A model generated the notes under the pieces. The model was not told where the DNA came from. It saw only the letters and a list, made by a program, of their open reading frames with translations, and ran no database searches. DNA of 46,329 bases from Microbacterium sp. 18062 (GTDB lineage: Bacteria > Actinomycetota > Actinomycetes > Actinomycetales > Microbacteriaceae). This document shows positions 1 through 8,594 of the stretch, piece after piece. Within the stretch, counting starts at the first letter, position 1. Every line of letters starts with the position of its first letter. The stretch is from positions 1 through 46,329 of the forward strand of contig NZ_CACSKB010000034.1 of the NCBI RefSeq assembly GCF_902706225.1, read 5' to 3'. The position numbers were made by a program, and so were the translations under genes.

Positions 1-7
1 GGGCGGG

Positions 8-850
8 TCAGAGGGCGCGGGCGATGCGCTGGAAGTCCTCGACCGTGAGCTGCTCGCCGCGCTCGGTCGGCTCGACCCCGGCGCGCTCGAGAACCGCGGA
101 TGCGGACGCCGCCGATCCGCCGAGCTCGCCCGACAGCGCCTGACGCAGCATCTTGCGACGCTGCTGGAACGCCGCATCCACGAGCCGGAAGGTGCGACGC
201 CGCTCGTCCTCGTCGGCGCGCGGCTGCGCGGCGCGCTCGAACGCGACCAGCACGCTGTCGACGTTCGGCACGGGCCAGAAGACCTGCCGCGACACGGTGC
301 CCGCCAGGCGCCACCGCCCGTACCAGGCCGCCTTCACGCTCGGCGCGCCGTAGACCTTCGATCCGGGCGGGGCCGCGAGGCGCTCGCCCACCTCGGCCTG
401 CACCATCACGACGCCGCGCTGCAGGTGGCCGAACGTCTCCAGGAAGTGCAGCAGGACCGGCACCGACACGTTGTAGGGCAGGTTCGCCACCAGCACCGAG
501 GGCTCCCCCGGCAGCTCCCCCACGTGGAGCGCATCCGCGTCGACGACGCGCAGCATTCCGTCGAGCACGCCATGCGCGCGCGCGGTCGCAGGCAGGCGTT
601 CTGCCAGCCGGTGGTCGATCTCGACCGCCACGACGCTCGCACCGGTCTCCAGGATGGCCAGGGTGAGAGATCCCAGCCCGGGCCCGACCTCGACGACGTG
701 CTCGCCGGCGACGACGCCCGCGACCTGCACGATCTTGCGCACCGTGTTCGCGTCGACGACGAAGTTCTGTCCGAGCTTCTTCGTCGGGGTGAGATCCAGG
801 TCGGCGGCGAGCGCGCGGATCTCGGCCGCGCCGAGCAGATGCACGGTCAT
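8..850 (-). CDS. rsmA: 16S rRNA dimethyladenosine transferase RsmA/KsgA
   Basis: 280-residue SAM-dependent methyltransferase that dimethylates two adjacent adenines near the 3' end of 16S rRNA during small-subunit assembly in the cytoplasm. Visible motifs: GQNFVVD near residue 28, the SAM loop EVGPGLG (54-60), the acidic VEID (76-79) and the catalytic NLPY (123-126). The reading frame is open further upstream, but the ATG at 850 is chosen because the family starts just before the KKLGQNF segment and because TACAGT lies exactly 6 nt upstream, which suggests a leaderless mRNA. Length is normal for the family. In related actinobacteria ispE often follows; that would lie beyond the left edge. Confidence 0.96.
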   Translation of the reverse strand: MTVHLLGAAEIRALAADLDLTPTKKLGQNFVVDANTVRKIVQVAGVVAGEHVVEVGPGLGSLTLAILETGASVVAVEIDHRLAERLPATARAHGVLDGMLRVVDADALHVGELPGEPSVLVANLPYNVSVPVLLHFLETFGHLQRGVVMVQAEVGERLAAPPGSKVYGAPSVKAAWYGRWRLAGTVSRQVFWPVPNVDSVLVAFERAAQPRADEDERRRTFRLVDAAFQQRRKMLRQALSGELGGSAASASAVLERAGVEPTERGEQLTVEDFQRIARAL

Positions 851-856
851 CCCCCA

Positions 857-862
857 ACTGTA
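857..862 (-). promoter_or_regulatory. -10 element of a leaderless rsmA promoter
   Basis: TACAGT (TANNNT consensus) on the minus strand ends 6 nt before the rsmA ATG, so transcription would begin at or next to the start codon. No convincing -35 box was seen. Confidence 0.5.
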
Positions 863-969
863 GTCAGCGACCTTCGGGTCGCTCGACCGTGCAGGAGGAC
901 GCGGGGCTCCCGCGCCGCGATCCTCCGACCGTGCCATGTCAATGGCTGCCGCGCGCGCCGCGTCGGGTC

Positions 970-975
970 TATGGT
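970..975 (+). promoter_or_regulatory. -10 element of the MFS sugar-porter gene
   Basis: TATGGT lies 8 nt before the GTG at 984, with no Shine-Dalgarno sequence between them. This supports a leaderless transcript starting at or just before the GTG. Confidence 0.4.
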
Positions 976-983
976 GGTCGACC

Positions 984-2441
984 GTGAACAGCACAGGGAC
1001 GCTTCCGACCGGCGAATTCTCCATTCGCAGCAGCTACGGGCGCAGGGCCATCGGCCTGTCGGTCGCCGGGGCGGTCGGCGGCTTCCTCTTCGGGTTCGAC
1101 TCCTCGGTCATCAACGGCGCGGTCGACTCGATCGCGGAGAACTACGGGCTGGGCGACGTGCTCACGGGGTTCGTCGTCGCCGTCGCGCTGCTCGGCTGCG
1201 CGGTCGGGGCGATGATCGCCGGCAGCCTGTCGGATCGGTGGGGTCGGCTGCGGGTGATGTTCCTCGGCGCGATCATGTTCTTCGGCTCGTCGATCGGCGC
1301 GGCGCTCACCTTCAGCATCCCGGATCTCATCCTCTGGCGCGTGATGAGCGGTCTCGGCATCGGCATCGCCTCGGTCGTCGCACCCGCCTACATCGCCGAG
1401 ATCGCTCCGCGTCAGATCCGCGGCGGCCTCGCGTCGCTGCAGCAGCTGGCCATCACCCTGGGCATCTTCGGCGCGCTGCTGAGCGACGCGGTCCTCGCGA
1501 ACACCGCCGGCGGGGCGTCGGAGACGCTCTGGTGGGGCATGGAGGCGTGGCGGTGGATGTTCCTGGTGGGCGTCGTGCCGTCGGCGGTCTACGGCATCCT
1601 CGCGTTCACCCTGCCGGAGTCGCCACGGCACCTCATCGCGAAGGGCCGCACCGACGAGGCGCGCGAGATCTTCGCCCGGCTCGTGCCGACGGTGGACCTC
1701 GACCAGACGATGCGTGAGCTCACGAACGCGATCGAGTCCGACCGCAAGAACGCCGGGGCGTCGCTGCGCGGCCCGGTGCTGGGACTGCAGCCGATCGTAT
1801 GGGTCGGCATCATCCTGTCGGTGTTCCAGCAGTTCGTGGGGATCAACGTGATCTTCTACTACTCGACGACGCTGTGGAAGGCGGTCGGGTTCGACGAGAG
1901 CGACTCGCTGACGATCAGCGTGATCACCTCGGTCACGAACGTGCTGGTCACCCTCATCGCGATCTTCCTCGTCGACCGGGTGGGTCGAAAGCCCATCCTG
2001 CTCACCGGCTCGGTGCTGATGACGCTGTCGCTGACCGCGATGGCGCTGGCCTTCACGTTCGCGGAGGGCAGCGGCGACGACGTCTCGCTTCCCGCGCCCT
2101 GGGGCACGATCGCGCTCATCGCGGCCAATCTCTTCGTCGTCGGGTTCGGGGCCTCGTGGGGCCCGCTCGTCTGGGTGCTGCTCGGCGAGATCTTCCCCAG
2201 CCGCATCCGCGGGAAGGCCCTCGGCGTCGCCGCGGCCGCACAGTGGATCGCGAACTTCCTCATCACGGTCAGCTTCCCCACGATGTCGGGATGGTCCCTC
2301 CCCCTCACGTACGGGATGTATGCGCTCTTCGCCGCACTGTCGTTCGTCTACGTCGCGTGGCGGGTTCCCGAGACGAAGGGCATGGAGCTCGAGAAGACCG
2401 AGACCCTGTTCACGCGACCGCCGAAGCAGCCGGCCTCCTAG
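984..2441 (+). CDS. MFS sugar transporter (sugar porter family)
   Basis: 485-residue membrane symporter with about 12 hydrophobic segments, of the sugar porter family that moves monosaccharides with protons. Family marks: GGFLFGFDSSVINGA near the N-terminus, RWGRLR after TM2, PESPRHLIAKGR at the end of the first half, DRVGRKPIL in the second half and PETKGMELEKTE at the C-terminus. An in-frame ATG at 936 would add 16 residues, but the GTG at 984 fits a leaderless start behind TATGGT and matches the usual short cytoplasmic tail. Substrate cannot be told from sequence; glucose, xylose or inositol are all possible. A small charged protein gene follows 9 nt downstream. Confidence 0.9.
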   Translation: MNSTGTLPTGEFSIRSSYGRRAIGLSVAGAVGGFLFGFDSSVINGAVDSIAENYGLGDVLTGFVVAVALLGCAVGAMIAGSLSDRWGRLRVMFLGAIMFFGSSIGAALTFSIPDLILWRVMSGLGIGIASVVAPAYIAEIAPRQIRGGLASLQQLAITLGIFGALLSDAVLANTAGGASETLWWGMEAWRWMFLVGVVPSAVYGILAFTLPESPRHLIAKGRTDEAREIFARLVPTVDLDQTMRELTNAIESDRKNAGASLRGPVLGLQPIVWVGIILSVFQQFVGINVIFYYSTTLWKAVGFDESDSLTISVITSVTNVLVTLIAIFLVDRVGRKPILLTGSVLMTLSLTAMALAFTFAEGSGDDVSLPAPWGTIALIAANLFVVGFGASWGPLVWVLLGEIFPSRIRGKALGVAAAAQWIANFLITVSFPTMSGWSLPLTYGMYALFAALSFVYVAWRVPETKGMELEKTETLFTRPPKQPAS

Positions 2442-2450
2442 GATCTCCCC

Positions 2451-2567
2451 ATGACGAACAACTCGAAGTCCCACGAAGAGATCCGCGAGGAGCGCGAGGC
2501 GGCGCAGAAGGAGAAGGACCGCCTCGAGAAGAAGGAGCAGGAGCGTCTCGACGACGAGAGCCGCTGA
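2451..2567 (+). CDS. Small highly charged coiled-coil protein, 38 aa
   Basis: Not a recognised family. The 38 residues begin MTNNSKSHEE and end ERLDDESR; well over half are Glu, Lys, Arg or Asp, with a run of mixed charges consistent with a single amphipathic helix. It starts 9 nt after the MFS stop codon, and an AGGA that overlaps that stop (2440-2443) gives 7 nt spacing to the ATG. That ribosome site and the compact placement support a real gene co-transcribed with the transporter. It is too short for most gene finders. Function unknown. Confidence 0.6.
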   Translation: MTNNSKSHEEIREEREAAQKEKDRLEKKEQERLDDESR

Positions 2568-2846
2568 CCCCACGCCGCCGTCCCGTCCCGGTGCGCCGGC
2601 CGATCTCCATCGAAAGCGGTCGATCCAGCTCTCGGAGACGGACGGGCAAAGGGGGACGAAGCCCGCGGCTCGGCTTCCCGGGGCCCCTGCGAGCCCCCTC
2701 CGTGGGGTGGCGAGAGTCCGGTCGCCCGCCCTTCGTCTCGAAGCTTCGTTCCTCGCTCAGGCGCCGAAGACGGTCGACGCTCGAGACCGCTCGGCTCGAG
2801 CGCGGCGAGACGAGGCCTGCGGGCCTCGGGGCGCCGCCCGGGGGCC
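2568..2846. other. Non-coding gap between convergent genes with hairpins
   Basis: No supportable gene. GAAGCC at 2658-2663 pairs with GGCTTC at 2672-2677 across an 8-nt loop, a possible terminator for the genes on the left. A looser inverted pair (2731-2740 with 2806-2815, 9 of 10 matching) encloses a 65-nt spacer and may be a scattered intergenic repeat. Confidence 0.4.
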
Positions 2847-3731
2847 TCAGCCGAACGAGCCGTACGCGGCGAGCGTGTTCGCCGCGAGCTGCGCGCTGAG
2901 CTCGTCCACGTCGAGGCCGAGCTCCGCCGCCATGAAGCGCACGGTCACCGGCACGAGGTACGGGGCGTTCGGACGCCCGCGGTACGGCACGGGGGTGAGG
3001 AAGGGCGCGTCCGTCTCGACGAGGATGCGCTCGAGCGGGGTGACAGCGAGCGCGTCGCGCAGGTTCTGCGCGTTCTTGAACGTCACGTTGCCGGCGAACG
3101 AGAGATAGTAGCCGCGCTCCCGCGCGATGCGTGCCATGTCGGCGCCGCCCGAGAAGCAGTGGAACACCGTCCGCTCGGGGGCGCCGACGCGCGCGAGCGT
3201 CTCGAGCACCGCGTCGTGGGCGTCGCGGTCGTGGATCTGCATGGCGATGCCGTGCTTCTTCGCCAGGGCGATGTGCGCCTCGAAGCTCTCGTGCTGCGCG
3301 GGAATCCCGTCGGCGCCGGTACGGAAGAAGTCGAGCCCCGTCTCGCCGATCGCCCGCACGCGCGGCTGGGCGGCGAGCTCGTCGATCGCCTCGACGGCCT
3401 CGCCGAGCCGGCCCGCGGCGGCGTAGAGCGGCGCCTCGTTCGGGTGGATCGCGACGGCCGCCAGCACGCGGGGGTGGGATGCGGCGGCCCACGCCGACCA
3501 GCGGCTCGAGTCGATGTCTCCACCGGCCTGCACGACGCCCGCGATCCCCACCGCGACCGCACGGTCGAGCTGCTCGTCGAGCGACAGCGCGTCGTCGCCG
3601 TCCTGGATCTCGAGGTGGCAGTGGTTGTCGTACACGGGCACCGCGAGCGGCTCGGGGAGCTCGGGATAGCTGACGTCCCGCGCGCCCTTCTCGCGCTGCC
3701 GCACGTACTGGCTCGGATCCGTCTCGCTCAC
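2847..3731 (-). CDS. tatD: TatD family metal-dependent hydrolase (DNase)
   Basis: 294-residue TIM-barrel metallohydrolase. TatD proteins are 3'-5' exonucleases and cleave damaged DNA or RNA; this may also be a general amidohydrolase. Metal ligands are in place: HCH (37-39), the GETGLDFF glutamate, the QIHDRDAHD histidine, FHCFSGG, and the VETDAPFLTP aspartate. The GTG at 3731 is chosen because it follows the metG stop by 5 nt and because the DPSQYVRQREKG extension is, as I remember it, conserved in Microbacterium relatives; a shorter start is possible. It is co-transcribed with metG, a pairing widely conserved in Gram-positive bacteria. Confidence 0.93.
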   Translation of the reverse strand: MSETDPSQYVRQREKGARDVSYPELPEPLAVPVYDNHCHLEIQDGDDALSLDEQLDRAVAVGIAGVVQAGGDIDSSRWSAWAAASHPRVLAAVAIHPNEAPLYAAAGRLGEAVEAIDELAAQPRVRAIGETGLDFFRTGADGIPAQHESFEAHIALAKKHGIAMQIHDRDAHDAVLETLARVGAPERTVFHCFSGGADMARIARERGYYLSFAGNVTFKNAQNLRDALAVTPLERILVETDAPFLTPVPYRGRPNAPYLVPVTVRFMAAELGLDVDELSAQLAANTLAAYGSFG

Positions 3732-3736
3732 GACGC

Positions 3737-5311
3737 TCAGGCGTTGTCGATGCGCGGGAAGAGGGGCTCGAGGCCGTTCGTCGACGTGCCGGGCGTCAGG
3801 ACGCCCCATCCCCCGGCCTCGCGTACCGGCTGATCCTGCAGACGGCCGAGGCTCTCGGCGGCGCCGAGCGCGACCCAGAGCTTCTCGGCGGCGATCGGGG
3901 TCACCGGGGAGAGCAGCACCGCGAGCGCACGGAGTCCCTCGGCCGCCGTGTACAGCACCGTGCCCAGGCGCGCGCGCCGAGAGTCGTCCTTCGCCAGCGC
4001 CCACGGCTCGTTCTCGGTGATGTAGCCGTTCAGGGCGTCGACGATCGTCCAGATCGACGTGATCGCCTCGTCGATGCGGAAGCGCTCGATCGCGGCGTCG
4101 GCGTGCACAGCCGCATCCGCGACGACCTTCTGCACGGCGAGGTCCGCCTCGGCGTACTCCGCGGGCGGAGGCACGATGCCCTCGAAGTACCGCTCGATCA
4201 TCGCGATCGTGCGCGAGGCGAGGTTGCCGAACCCGTTGGCGAGCTCGGCCTGGTAGCGCGCGGCGAGGTCCTCCCACGAGAACGAGCCGTCCTGGCCGAA
4301 GGCGATCGCCGAGAGGAAGTAGAAGCGGTAGGCGTCCGAGCCGAACACGTCGATGATCTCGCTCGGAGAGATGCCGGTGGCCTTGGACTTCGACATCTTC
4401 TCGCCGCCCACCAGCAGCCAGCCGTGGCCGAAGACACCGCGGGGCACGTCGAGACCGGCCGCCATCAGCATCGCGGGCCAGATCACCGCGTGGAAGCGCA
4501 GGATGTCCTTGCCGACCACGTGATAGGCGGGCCAGCGCCGCTCGAACGTCTCGGGGTCCGTGCCGTAGCCGACCGCGGTCGCGTAGTTCAGCAGCGCGTC
4601 GACCCAGACGTAGATGACGTGGGACTCGTCCCAGGGCACCGTGATGCCCCAGTCGAACGCCGAGCGCGAGATCGACAAATCCTTCAGTCCCGACCGGACG
4701 AACGAGATCACCTCGTTGCGCGCGGACTCGGGGCGGACGAAGTCGGGGTTCTCCGCGTACAGCCGCAGCAGCGGCTCCTGGAACTCGCTGAGCTTGAAGA
4801 AGTAGTTCTTCTCCTGCAGCAGCTCCAGCGGGCGCGAGTGGATCGCGCACACCTTGAGCCCCTCGAACGCGCCGGTGCCGTCGAGGATCTCGGAATCGGG
4901 CTTGAACTCCTCGCACCCCACGCAGTAGAGCGCCTCGTACTCGCCCGCGTAGATGTGGCCGCGGTCGTAGAGCGTCTGCACGAAGCTCTTGACGCCCGCC
5001 TCGTGCCGCTCCTGCGTGGTGCGGATGAAGTCGTCGTTGGCGACGTCGAGGGTGCGCAGCAAGGGGAACCACGCCTCGCTGACGAGCTTGTCGACCCACG
5101 CCTGCGGGGTGACTCCGTTGGCGGAGGCGGCGCGCAGCATCTTCTGACCGTGCTCGTCGGTGCCGGTCAGCATCCAGGTGTCGTCGCCCGCCTGGCGGTG
5201 CCAGCGCGCGAGCGCGTCGACGGCGACCGTCGTGTACCCGTGCCCGATGTGGGGCACATCGCTCGGGTAGTAGATCGGCGTCGTGATGTAGAAGGAACGA
5301 CCGGTGCTCAC
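3737..5311 (-). CDS. metG: Methionyl-tRNA synthetase
   Basis: 524-residue class I aminoacyl-tRNA synthetase that charges tRNA-Met. The HIGH motif is at residues 21-24 and the KMSKS loop at 305-309, with an inserted zinc-knuckle-like segment (CVGCEEF followed later by CAIH). The length fits the short form without a C-terminal tRNA-binding domain. The start is the GTG at 5311, 6 nt behind a canonical TAGAAT, so the message is probably leaderless. tatD follows after 5 nt. The promoter sits inside one copy of a 31-bp direct repeat that bounds the island to the right. Confidence 0.97.
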   Translation of the reverse strand: MSTGRSFYITTPIYYPSDVPHIGHGYTTVAVDALARWHRQAGDDTWMLTGTDEHGQKMLRAASANGVTPQAWVDKLVSEAWFPLLRTLDVANDDFIRTTQERHEAGVKSFVQTLYDRGHIYAGEYEALYCVGCEEFKPDSEILDGTGAFEGLKVCAIHSRPLELLQEKNYFFKLSEFQEPLLRLYAENPDFVRPESARNEVISFVRSGLKDLSISRSAFDWGITVPWDESHVIYVWVDALLNYATAVGYGTDPETFERRWPAYHVVGKDILRFHAVIWPAMLMAAGLDVPRGVFGHGWLLVGGEKMSKSKATGISPSEIIDVFGSDAYRFYFLSAIAFGQDGSFSWEDLAARYQAELANGFGNLASRTIAMIERYFEGIVPPPAEYAEADLAVQKVVADAAVHADAAIERFRIDEAITSIWTIVDALNGYITENEPWALAKDDSRRARLGTVLYTAAEGLRALAVLLSPVTPIAAEKLWVALGAAESLGRLQDQPVREAGGWGVLTPGTSTNGLEPLFPRIDNA

Positions 5312-5313
5312 CC

Positions 5314-5344
5314 GACGATTCTAGGCGGGCCGGATGCGGCGCTC
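5314..5344 (+). repeat. Left direct repeat of the island (att-like)
   Basis: 31 bp matching 10252-10282 in the same orientation with a single difference (A at 5323, G at 10261). The match stops abruptly on both sides. It begins 3 nt upstream of metG and includes its -10 element. Confidence 0.8.
5318..5323 (-). promoter_or_regulatory. -10 element of the metG-tatD operon
   Basis: TAGAAT on the minus strand ends 6 nt before the metG GTG, giving a leaderless transcript. It lies within the 31-bp repeat; the far copy at 10252-10282 has CAGAAT at the same place. No good -35 hexamer at 17 nt. Confidence 0.6.
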
Positions 5345-5650
5345 CGCCGCTGCAACGTCGGCGCTGTGACGTCCGCGCTGTGGCCTCGCCTCATCCCGGA
5401 TGCTGCGAGCACCGCATCGACGTCCGTCGTCGGCTCGACAGTCACGCAATGGCAGCCGCACCCCCTCGCCGTCGTCGTCTCCGCGCTCGATCAGGAGCGG
5501 TGGACGATGTGGCGACCACGACTACATGGTTCTGCACCGCACGAACGGCGAGGGTGTTGGCTGGTCGCCATGACCGGGCCGCCCTCATATACGGGTCGAG
5601 GGCCACTCGGTAGGCTGGCGCCAGCCGGGACCAGCGCATAAGGAGACCAG
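5345..5650. other. Non-coding leader of the island
   Basis: About 300 nt without a supportable gene; short open frames lack ribosome sites and any protein character. It holds an 8-bp inverted pair, GGCGACCA at 5511-5518 and TGGTCGCC at 5562-5569, and a candidate promoter and operator described separately. Confidence 0.5.
5611..5626 (+). promoter_or_regulatory. Candidate promoter and overlapping operator of the island operon
   Basis: TAGGCT (5611-5616) fits a TANNNT -10 element, and GGCTGGCGCCAGCC (5613-5626) is a perfect 14-bp palindrome that overlaps it. Transcription would begin near 5623, ahead of AAGGAGA just upstream of the first gene. No regulator gene is encoded in the island, so a host repressor or a structural role is possible. 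Confidence 0.35.
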
Positions 5651-6793
5651 ATGACTGATCACCTCGATCGTCGCACGGGTCGGAAGAACTCGATCCGTTG
5701 GCGGGCCGCAGCGGGCATCGTAGGCGTTTTCCTATGGATCGCGGCGCCGGTCGTGGCCGTCTCCCTCGTCGCCATGCATCTCACCACTGCTGATGTGCTC
5801 ATGGAGGAGGACACTTGGACTGCGCCGGAGCCGAGCACGGGGGATCGAGATCGCCAAGTCGGCCTCGAGCTCACGTGGGCTCCCTCACAGACGATCGTCG
5901 CGCCCGCGTGGACGGGCGTTGTCCAAGCAGTGCATGTCACCGCCGGCGACACAATCGAATCCGGGCAGCGCCTCGCGCTCATCGGCGGCGTGGACCGCAT
6001 CGCCGTGCACACAGAGGTACCTTTCACCCGCGCCCTGGTCCGCGGGGACACCGGCAGTGACGTGACGGCACTGAACAACATGCTCGCAGCGCTCGGATAC
6101 GACTCCGGCGGGCCGGACGAGTTCACCTGGTCAACTCTGTTTGGCGTCCGCGAACTCGCTGCGGCAATCGGAGTGTCGAGCGCCAGCGAGGTTGCCGCCT
6201 TCGACCCTGGATGGGTCGTGTACCTGCCGGCGGACAGCGCAGCCATCGATGCGATCGCCCTACAGGTGGGGGCGCCAGCGCCCGCCGCCGGTGTGGAGAT
6301 CCTCACGACACCGGCGACGATCGCCAGCGTCACGCTCGTCAGCGCGGATCAGGTTCCCACCGGTTCAGGAGATGCCGCCCAGCAGACTCTCGGGCTTGAG
6401 CCGACAGCCGCCGCGCCCGCCGAGCGCCTATACATCAGCGCCACGGAGCTACCGCTCCAAGAGGATCGCGCTCGCGTGGACCCCAGTGCATTCGAGCAGG
6501 CTCGCTCGCAAGTGGCGGCCGGGACGGCGTACACCTTGGCGATTCTCCGACAGCCGGTGCCTGAGGGCGAGTACCGAGTACCGGCTTCAGCGATCATCAC
6601 GGACGCTGACGGGAGCACCTGCGTGATCGCCTCCACCGCGGCAGCGGATGCCGCTCCGGCATCATCGGTGACGTCCGTGGCGGTTACCGTGACCGCATCC
6701 GACGCGGGGAGCTCGTGGGTAGCAGGTGACGTTACACGCAGTGATCTCATCGCAAGCACCCCTCGGGATGGTCTGCGCTCATGCCATCTGTAG
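5651..6793 (+). CDS. Membrane-fusion-like protein with lipoyl-like and peptidoglycan-binding-like domains
   Basis: 380 residues: a cytoplasmic N-terminus, one membrane segment (about 22-45), then an extracytoplasmic part. The stretch VQAVHVTAGDTIESGQRLALI (about 86-106) looks like a biotinyl-lipoyl barrel of HlyD/MacA adaptors, and FTRALVRGDTGSDVTALNNMLAALGY (about 121-146) resembles a PG_binding_1 helix bundle. In Gram-positive bacteria such proteins accompany MacB-like exporters. AAGGAGA precedes the ATG at good spacing. It overlaps the ATPase gene by 13 nt, so the two are translationally coupled. Family assignment is by motif; no closer identity is claimed. Confidence 0.75.
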   Translation: MTDHLDRRTGRKNSIRWRAAAGIVGVFLWIAAPVVAVSLVAMHLTTADVLMEEDTWTAPEPSTGDRDRQVGLELTWAPSQTIVAPAWTGVVQAVHVTAGDTIESGQRLALIGGVDRIAVHTEVPFTRALVRGDTGSDVTALNNMLAALGYDSGGPDEFTWSTLFGVRELAAAIGVSSASEVAAFDPGWVVYLPADSAAIDAIALQVGAPAPAAGVEILTTPATIASVTLVSADQVPTGSGDAAQQTLGLEPTAAAPAERLYISATELPLQEDRARVDPSAFEQARSQVAAGTAYTLAILRQPVPEGEYRVPASAIITDADGSTCVIASTAAADAAPASSVTSVAVTVTASDAGSSWVAGDVTRSDLIASTPRDGLRSCHL

Positions 6794-7407
6794 AGATCAC
6801 TGGCGCCAGCGTGAGTCTCGGCGGACGCGCGATCCTCGACCACGCAACGGCACGGATCGATGGTCCTGCGACGGTGGCGATCATGGGTCCTTCAGGAGCG
6901 GGCAAGACAACTCTCTTGTACACCATCGCCGGTCTCATCCGCCCGCAGGAGGGGTCCGTCACCCTCATCGGGGGTGCAGGCCAGGCGCCAGCATGGGTCG
7001 TACAGAACTCTCCTCTCCTGGCCCGACGTACTGCGCTGGAGAACGTGGCATTGGGAGCGTCAGCGGTCGGAGTCGAGTGGCACGCCGCGCAGGAAGCGGC
7101 GGCACCGATTATGACCGCATTGAGCATCGAGCACCTAGCCCTCCGGCCCGCCTACCAGCTCTCTGGCGGCGAAAGGCAGCGAGTGGCGGTCGCCCGCGCC
7201 ATCGCCTTACGCGCACCATTGATCCTCGCCGACGAGCCGACGGCATCACTGGACAGCAGCTCACGGGCTGCAGTGTGCGACGCGCTGGAACGCGCTGCGG
7301 CGGCGGGGGCTCTTGTGCTCGTCACCACCCATGACCCGGTGGTCGCCGACCGGGCTGATCGCATCCTCGCCCTTGCTGAAGGTCAGATCCGGGAGGCGAG
7401 TGCGTGA
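6781..7407 (+). CDS. ABC transporter ATP-binding protein (MacB/LolD type)
   Basis: 208-residue ATPase with every functional motif: Walker A GPSGAGKT (36-43), Q-loop Gln75, signature LSGGERQ (127-133), Walker B LILADEP (148-153) and H-loop His184. The short form and close spacing of motifs match the MacB/LolD/FtsE group, which power FtsX-like permeases in export or mechanotransmission rather than import. It overlaps the adaptor gene upstream by 13 nt and the permease downstream by 4 nt (GTGA). Codon use is less G+C-rich than in the host genes, including a TTA leucine. Confidence 0.9.
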   Translation: MPSVEITGASVSLGGRAILDHATARIDGPATVAIMGPSGAGKTTLLYTIAGLIRPQEGSVTLIGGAGQAPAWVVQNSPLLARRTALENVALGASAVGVEWHAAQEAAAPIMTALSIEHLALRPAYQLSGGERQRVAVARAIALRAPLILADEPTASLDSSSRAAVCDALERAAAAGALVLVTTHDPVVADRADRILALAEGQIREASA

Positions 7408-8489
7408 CAGAGCGGATACCCAGACGGCCTCGCCCGTCAACGGTCCTGTACGAGGCGTATCGGTCCGTGCTGTCACGATGGCTGTCATCGGTCCTCCAAG
7501 GGAGCATCGCGACCGTCTGCGGGTTCGCTGTCGTCGCGGTTGCGTGGACGTCGGTTGCCTCGTCGAGTTCGCAATGGGAATCCCAGGTGGAGCGCGGCTC
7601 GAACGTTTTCGTGGTGACCTCAGGTCGCGCGGACGTGATGACAGGTGCGCGATGCGACCAGCTCCTCGGCGTTTCCGGCGTCAGGAGTGCGGGCGCCGTG
7701 ATGACGGAAACCGTCTCTGCTTTCGCTTCCGCTCCGACGGACAGCGTCACTGTCCGCATTGTCAGCCCTGGATACGTTCGAGTGGCATTCCCCGATGCCA
7801 TCCCTGGCGTCGCCGCGGTCGGAGCGAACGCCGCGAAGATCATTGGCGCAGGATCTGGGAGGTATATCGCTCAGATCGGCTCGAGCTCTGCGGAACTGGT
7901 CGGTTATGTGGGCGGGACCGGCGCACAGCCTCGCTTCTCAGGGCTTTCGGACGTTGTGCTGGTGCCCGCTCCACCAACCGGATCCGTGAACGAATGTTAT
8001 GTCGAAGCGGAACCGCAGACGCGCGCTGCAGTCGAGCGTCTGCTGTTGTCGTGGTTCGACCCGGCTCAGGATTGGACCGTGGTTCCGGTGCTCCCCGCCG
8101 ATCAGTACGAACTGGACCCGCTGGACCCCTCGACGCAGACTCTTACGTTGATCGTCGGGATCGCGGGCGCGCTGGTAGTCATGCTGGTCGCCGGCACTAT
8201 CCAGTGGGCCCGCCGCCAAGAGTTCGCGCTCTACCGCATTCTCGGCTATACCCGTGGGCAGATCCTCGCCCTGATCACCGCGGAGTGGCTGGCATTAGCT
8301 GCTGCCCCGGCAGCGGCAGGCGTCACGATCGGGCTCGGCGTCTACGGCGCGTTGCACATCTCGGGCGTGTTCTTGCCGTTCGGGATCGCCTCGCTCGGGT
8401 TCTTCGCTGCTGGCGTTGCAGTGACTCCGCCGGTCGTCACGTTGATCGTTCTCTCGACAAAACCGACCGACGCGCTGAAAGGGGCCTGA
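7404..8489 (+). CDS. FtsX/MacB-like ABC permease
   Basis: 361 residues with the MacB topology: one membrane segment (about 30-52), an extracytoplasmic domain of about 190 residues, then three membrane segments in the C-terminal third, separated by the ALYRILGYTRGQI coupling segment typical of FtsX-like permeases. The GTG at 7404 overlaps the ATPase stop codon. With the two genes before it this makes a tripartite-like exporter; in actinobacteria such sets are often placed next to small secreted peptides. Substrate unknown; the next gene's product is the natural candidate. Confidence 0.82.
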   Translation: MTERIPRRPRPSTVLYEAYRSVLSRWLSSVLQGSIATVCGFAVVAVAWTSVASSSSQWESQVERGSNVFVVTSGRADVMTGARCDQLLGVSGVRSAGAVMTETVSAFASAPTDSVTVRIVSPGYVRVAFPDAIPGVAAVGANAAKIIGAGSGRYIAQIGSSSAELVGYVGGTGAQPRFSGLSDVVLVPAPPTGSVNECYVEAEPQTRAAVERLLLSWFDPAQDWTVVPVLPADQYELDPLDPSTQTLTLIVGIAGALVVMLVAGTIQWARRQEFALYRILGYTRGQILALITAEWLALAAAPAAAGVTIGLGVYGALHISGVFLPFGIASLGFFAAGVAVTPPVVTLIVLSTKPTDALKGA

Positions 8490-8542
8490 TGAATTGGTCA
8501 GCTGTTTTGAGTCGGTCTCCCCTCAATATGTTCCCTGTCGAG

Positions 8543-8563
8543 GGCGGGCGAATCCACCCCGCC
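8543..8563 (+). promoter_or_regulatory. Intercistronic hairpin before the exported-protein gene
   Basis: GGCGGG (8543-8548) pairs with CCCGCC (8558-8563) over a 9-nt loop in the 105-nt gap after the permease. No U-tract follows; it may be an attenuator or an mRNA-stability element that lets the small exported protein be made in a different amount from the transporter. Confidence 0.35.
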
Positions 8564-8594
8564 AATCATTGCAGTACTGACGCAGGGGGTAGAC

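Noticed and set aside
5380..5613. Short plus-strand frame in the island leader
   Set aside because: No ribosome site, no protein character, and it overlaps the region that contains the palindromes.
4103..5641. Plus-strand open frame of 512 codons opposite metG
   Set aside because: Antisense to metG, with His/Arg/Asp-rich composition typical of shadows, and it crosses the island boundary.
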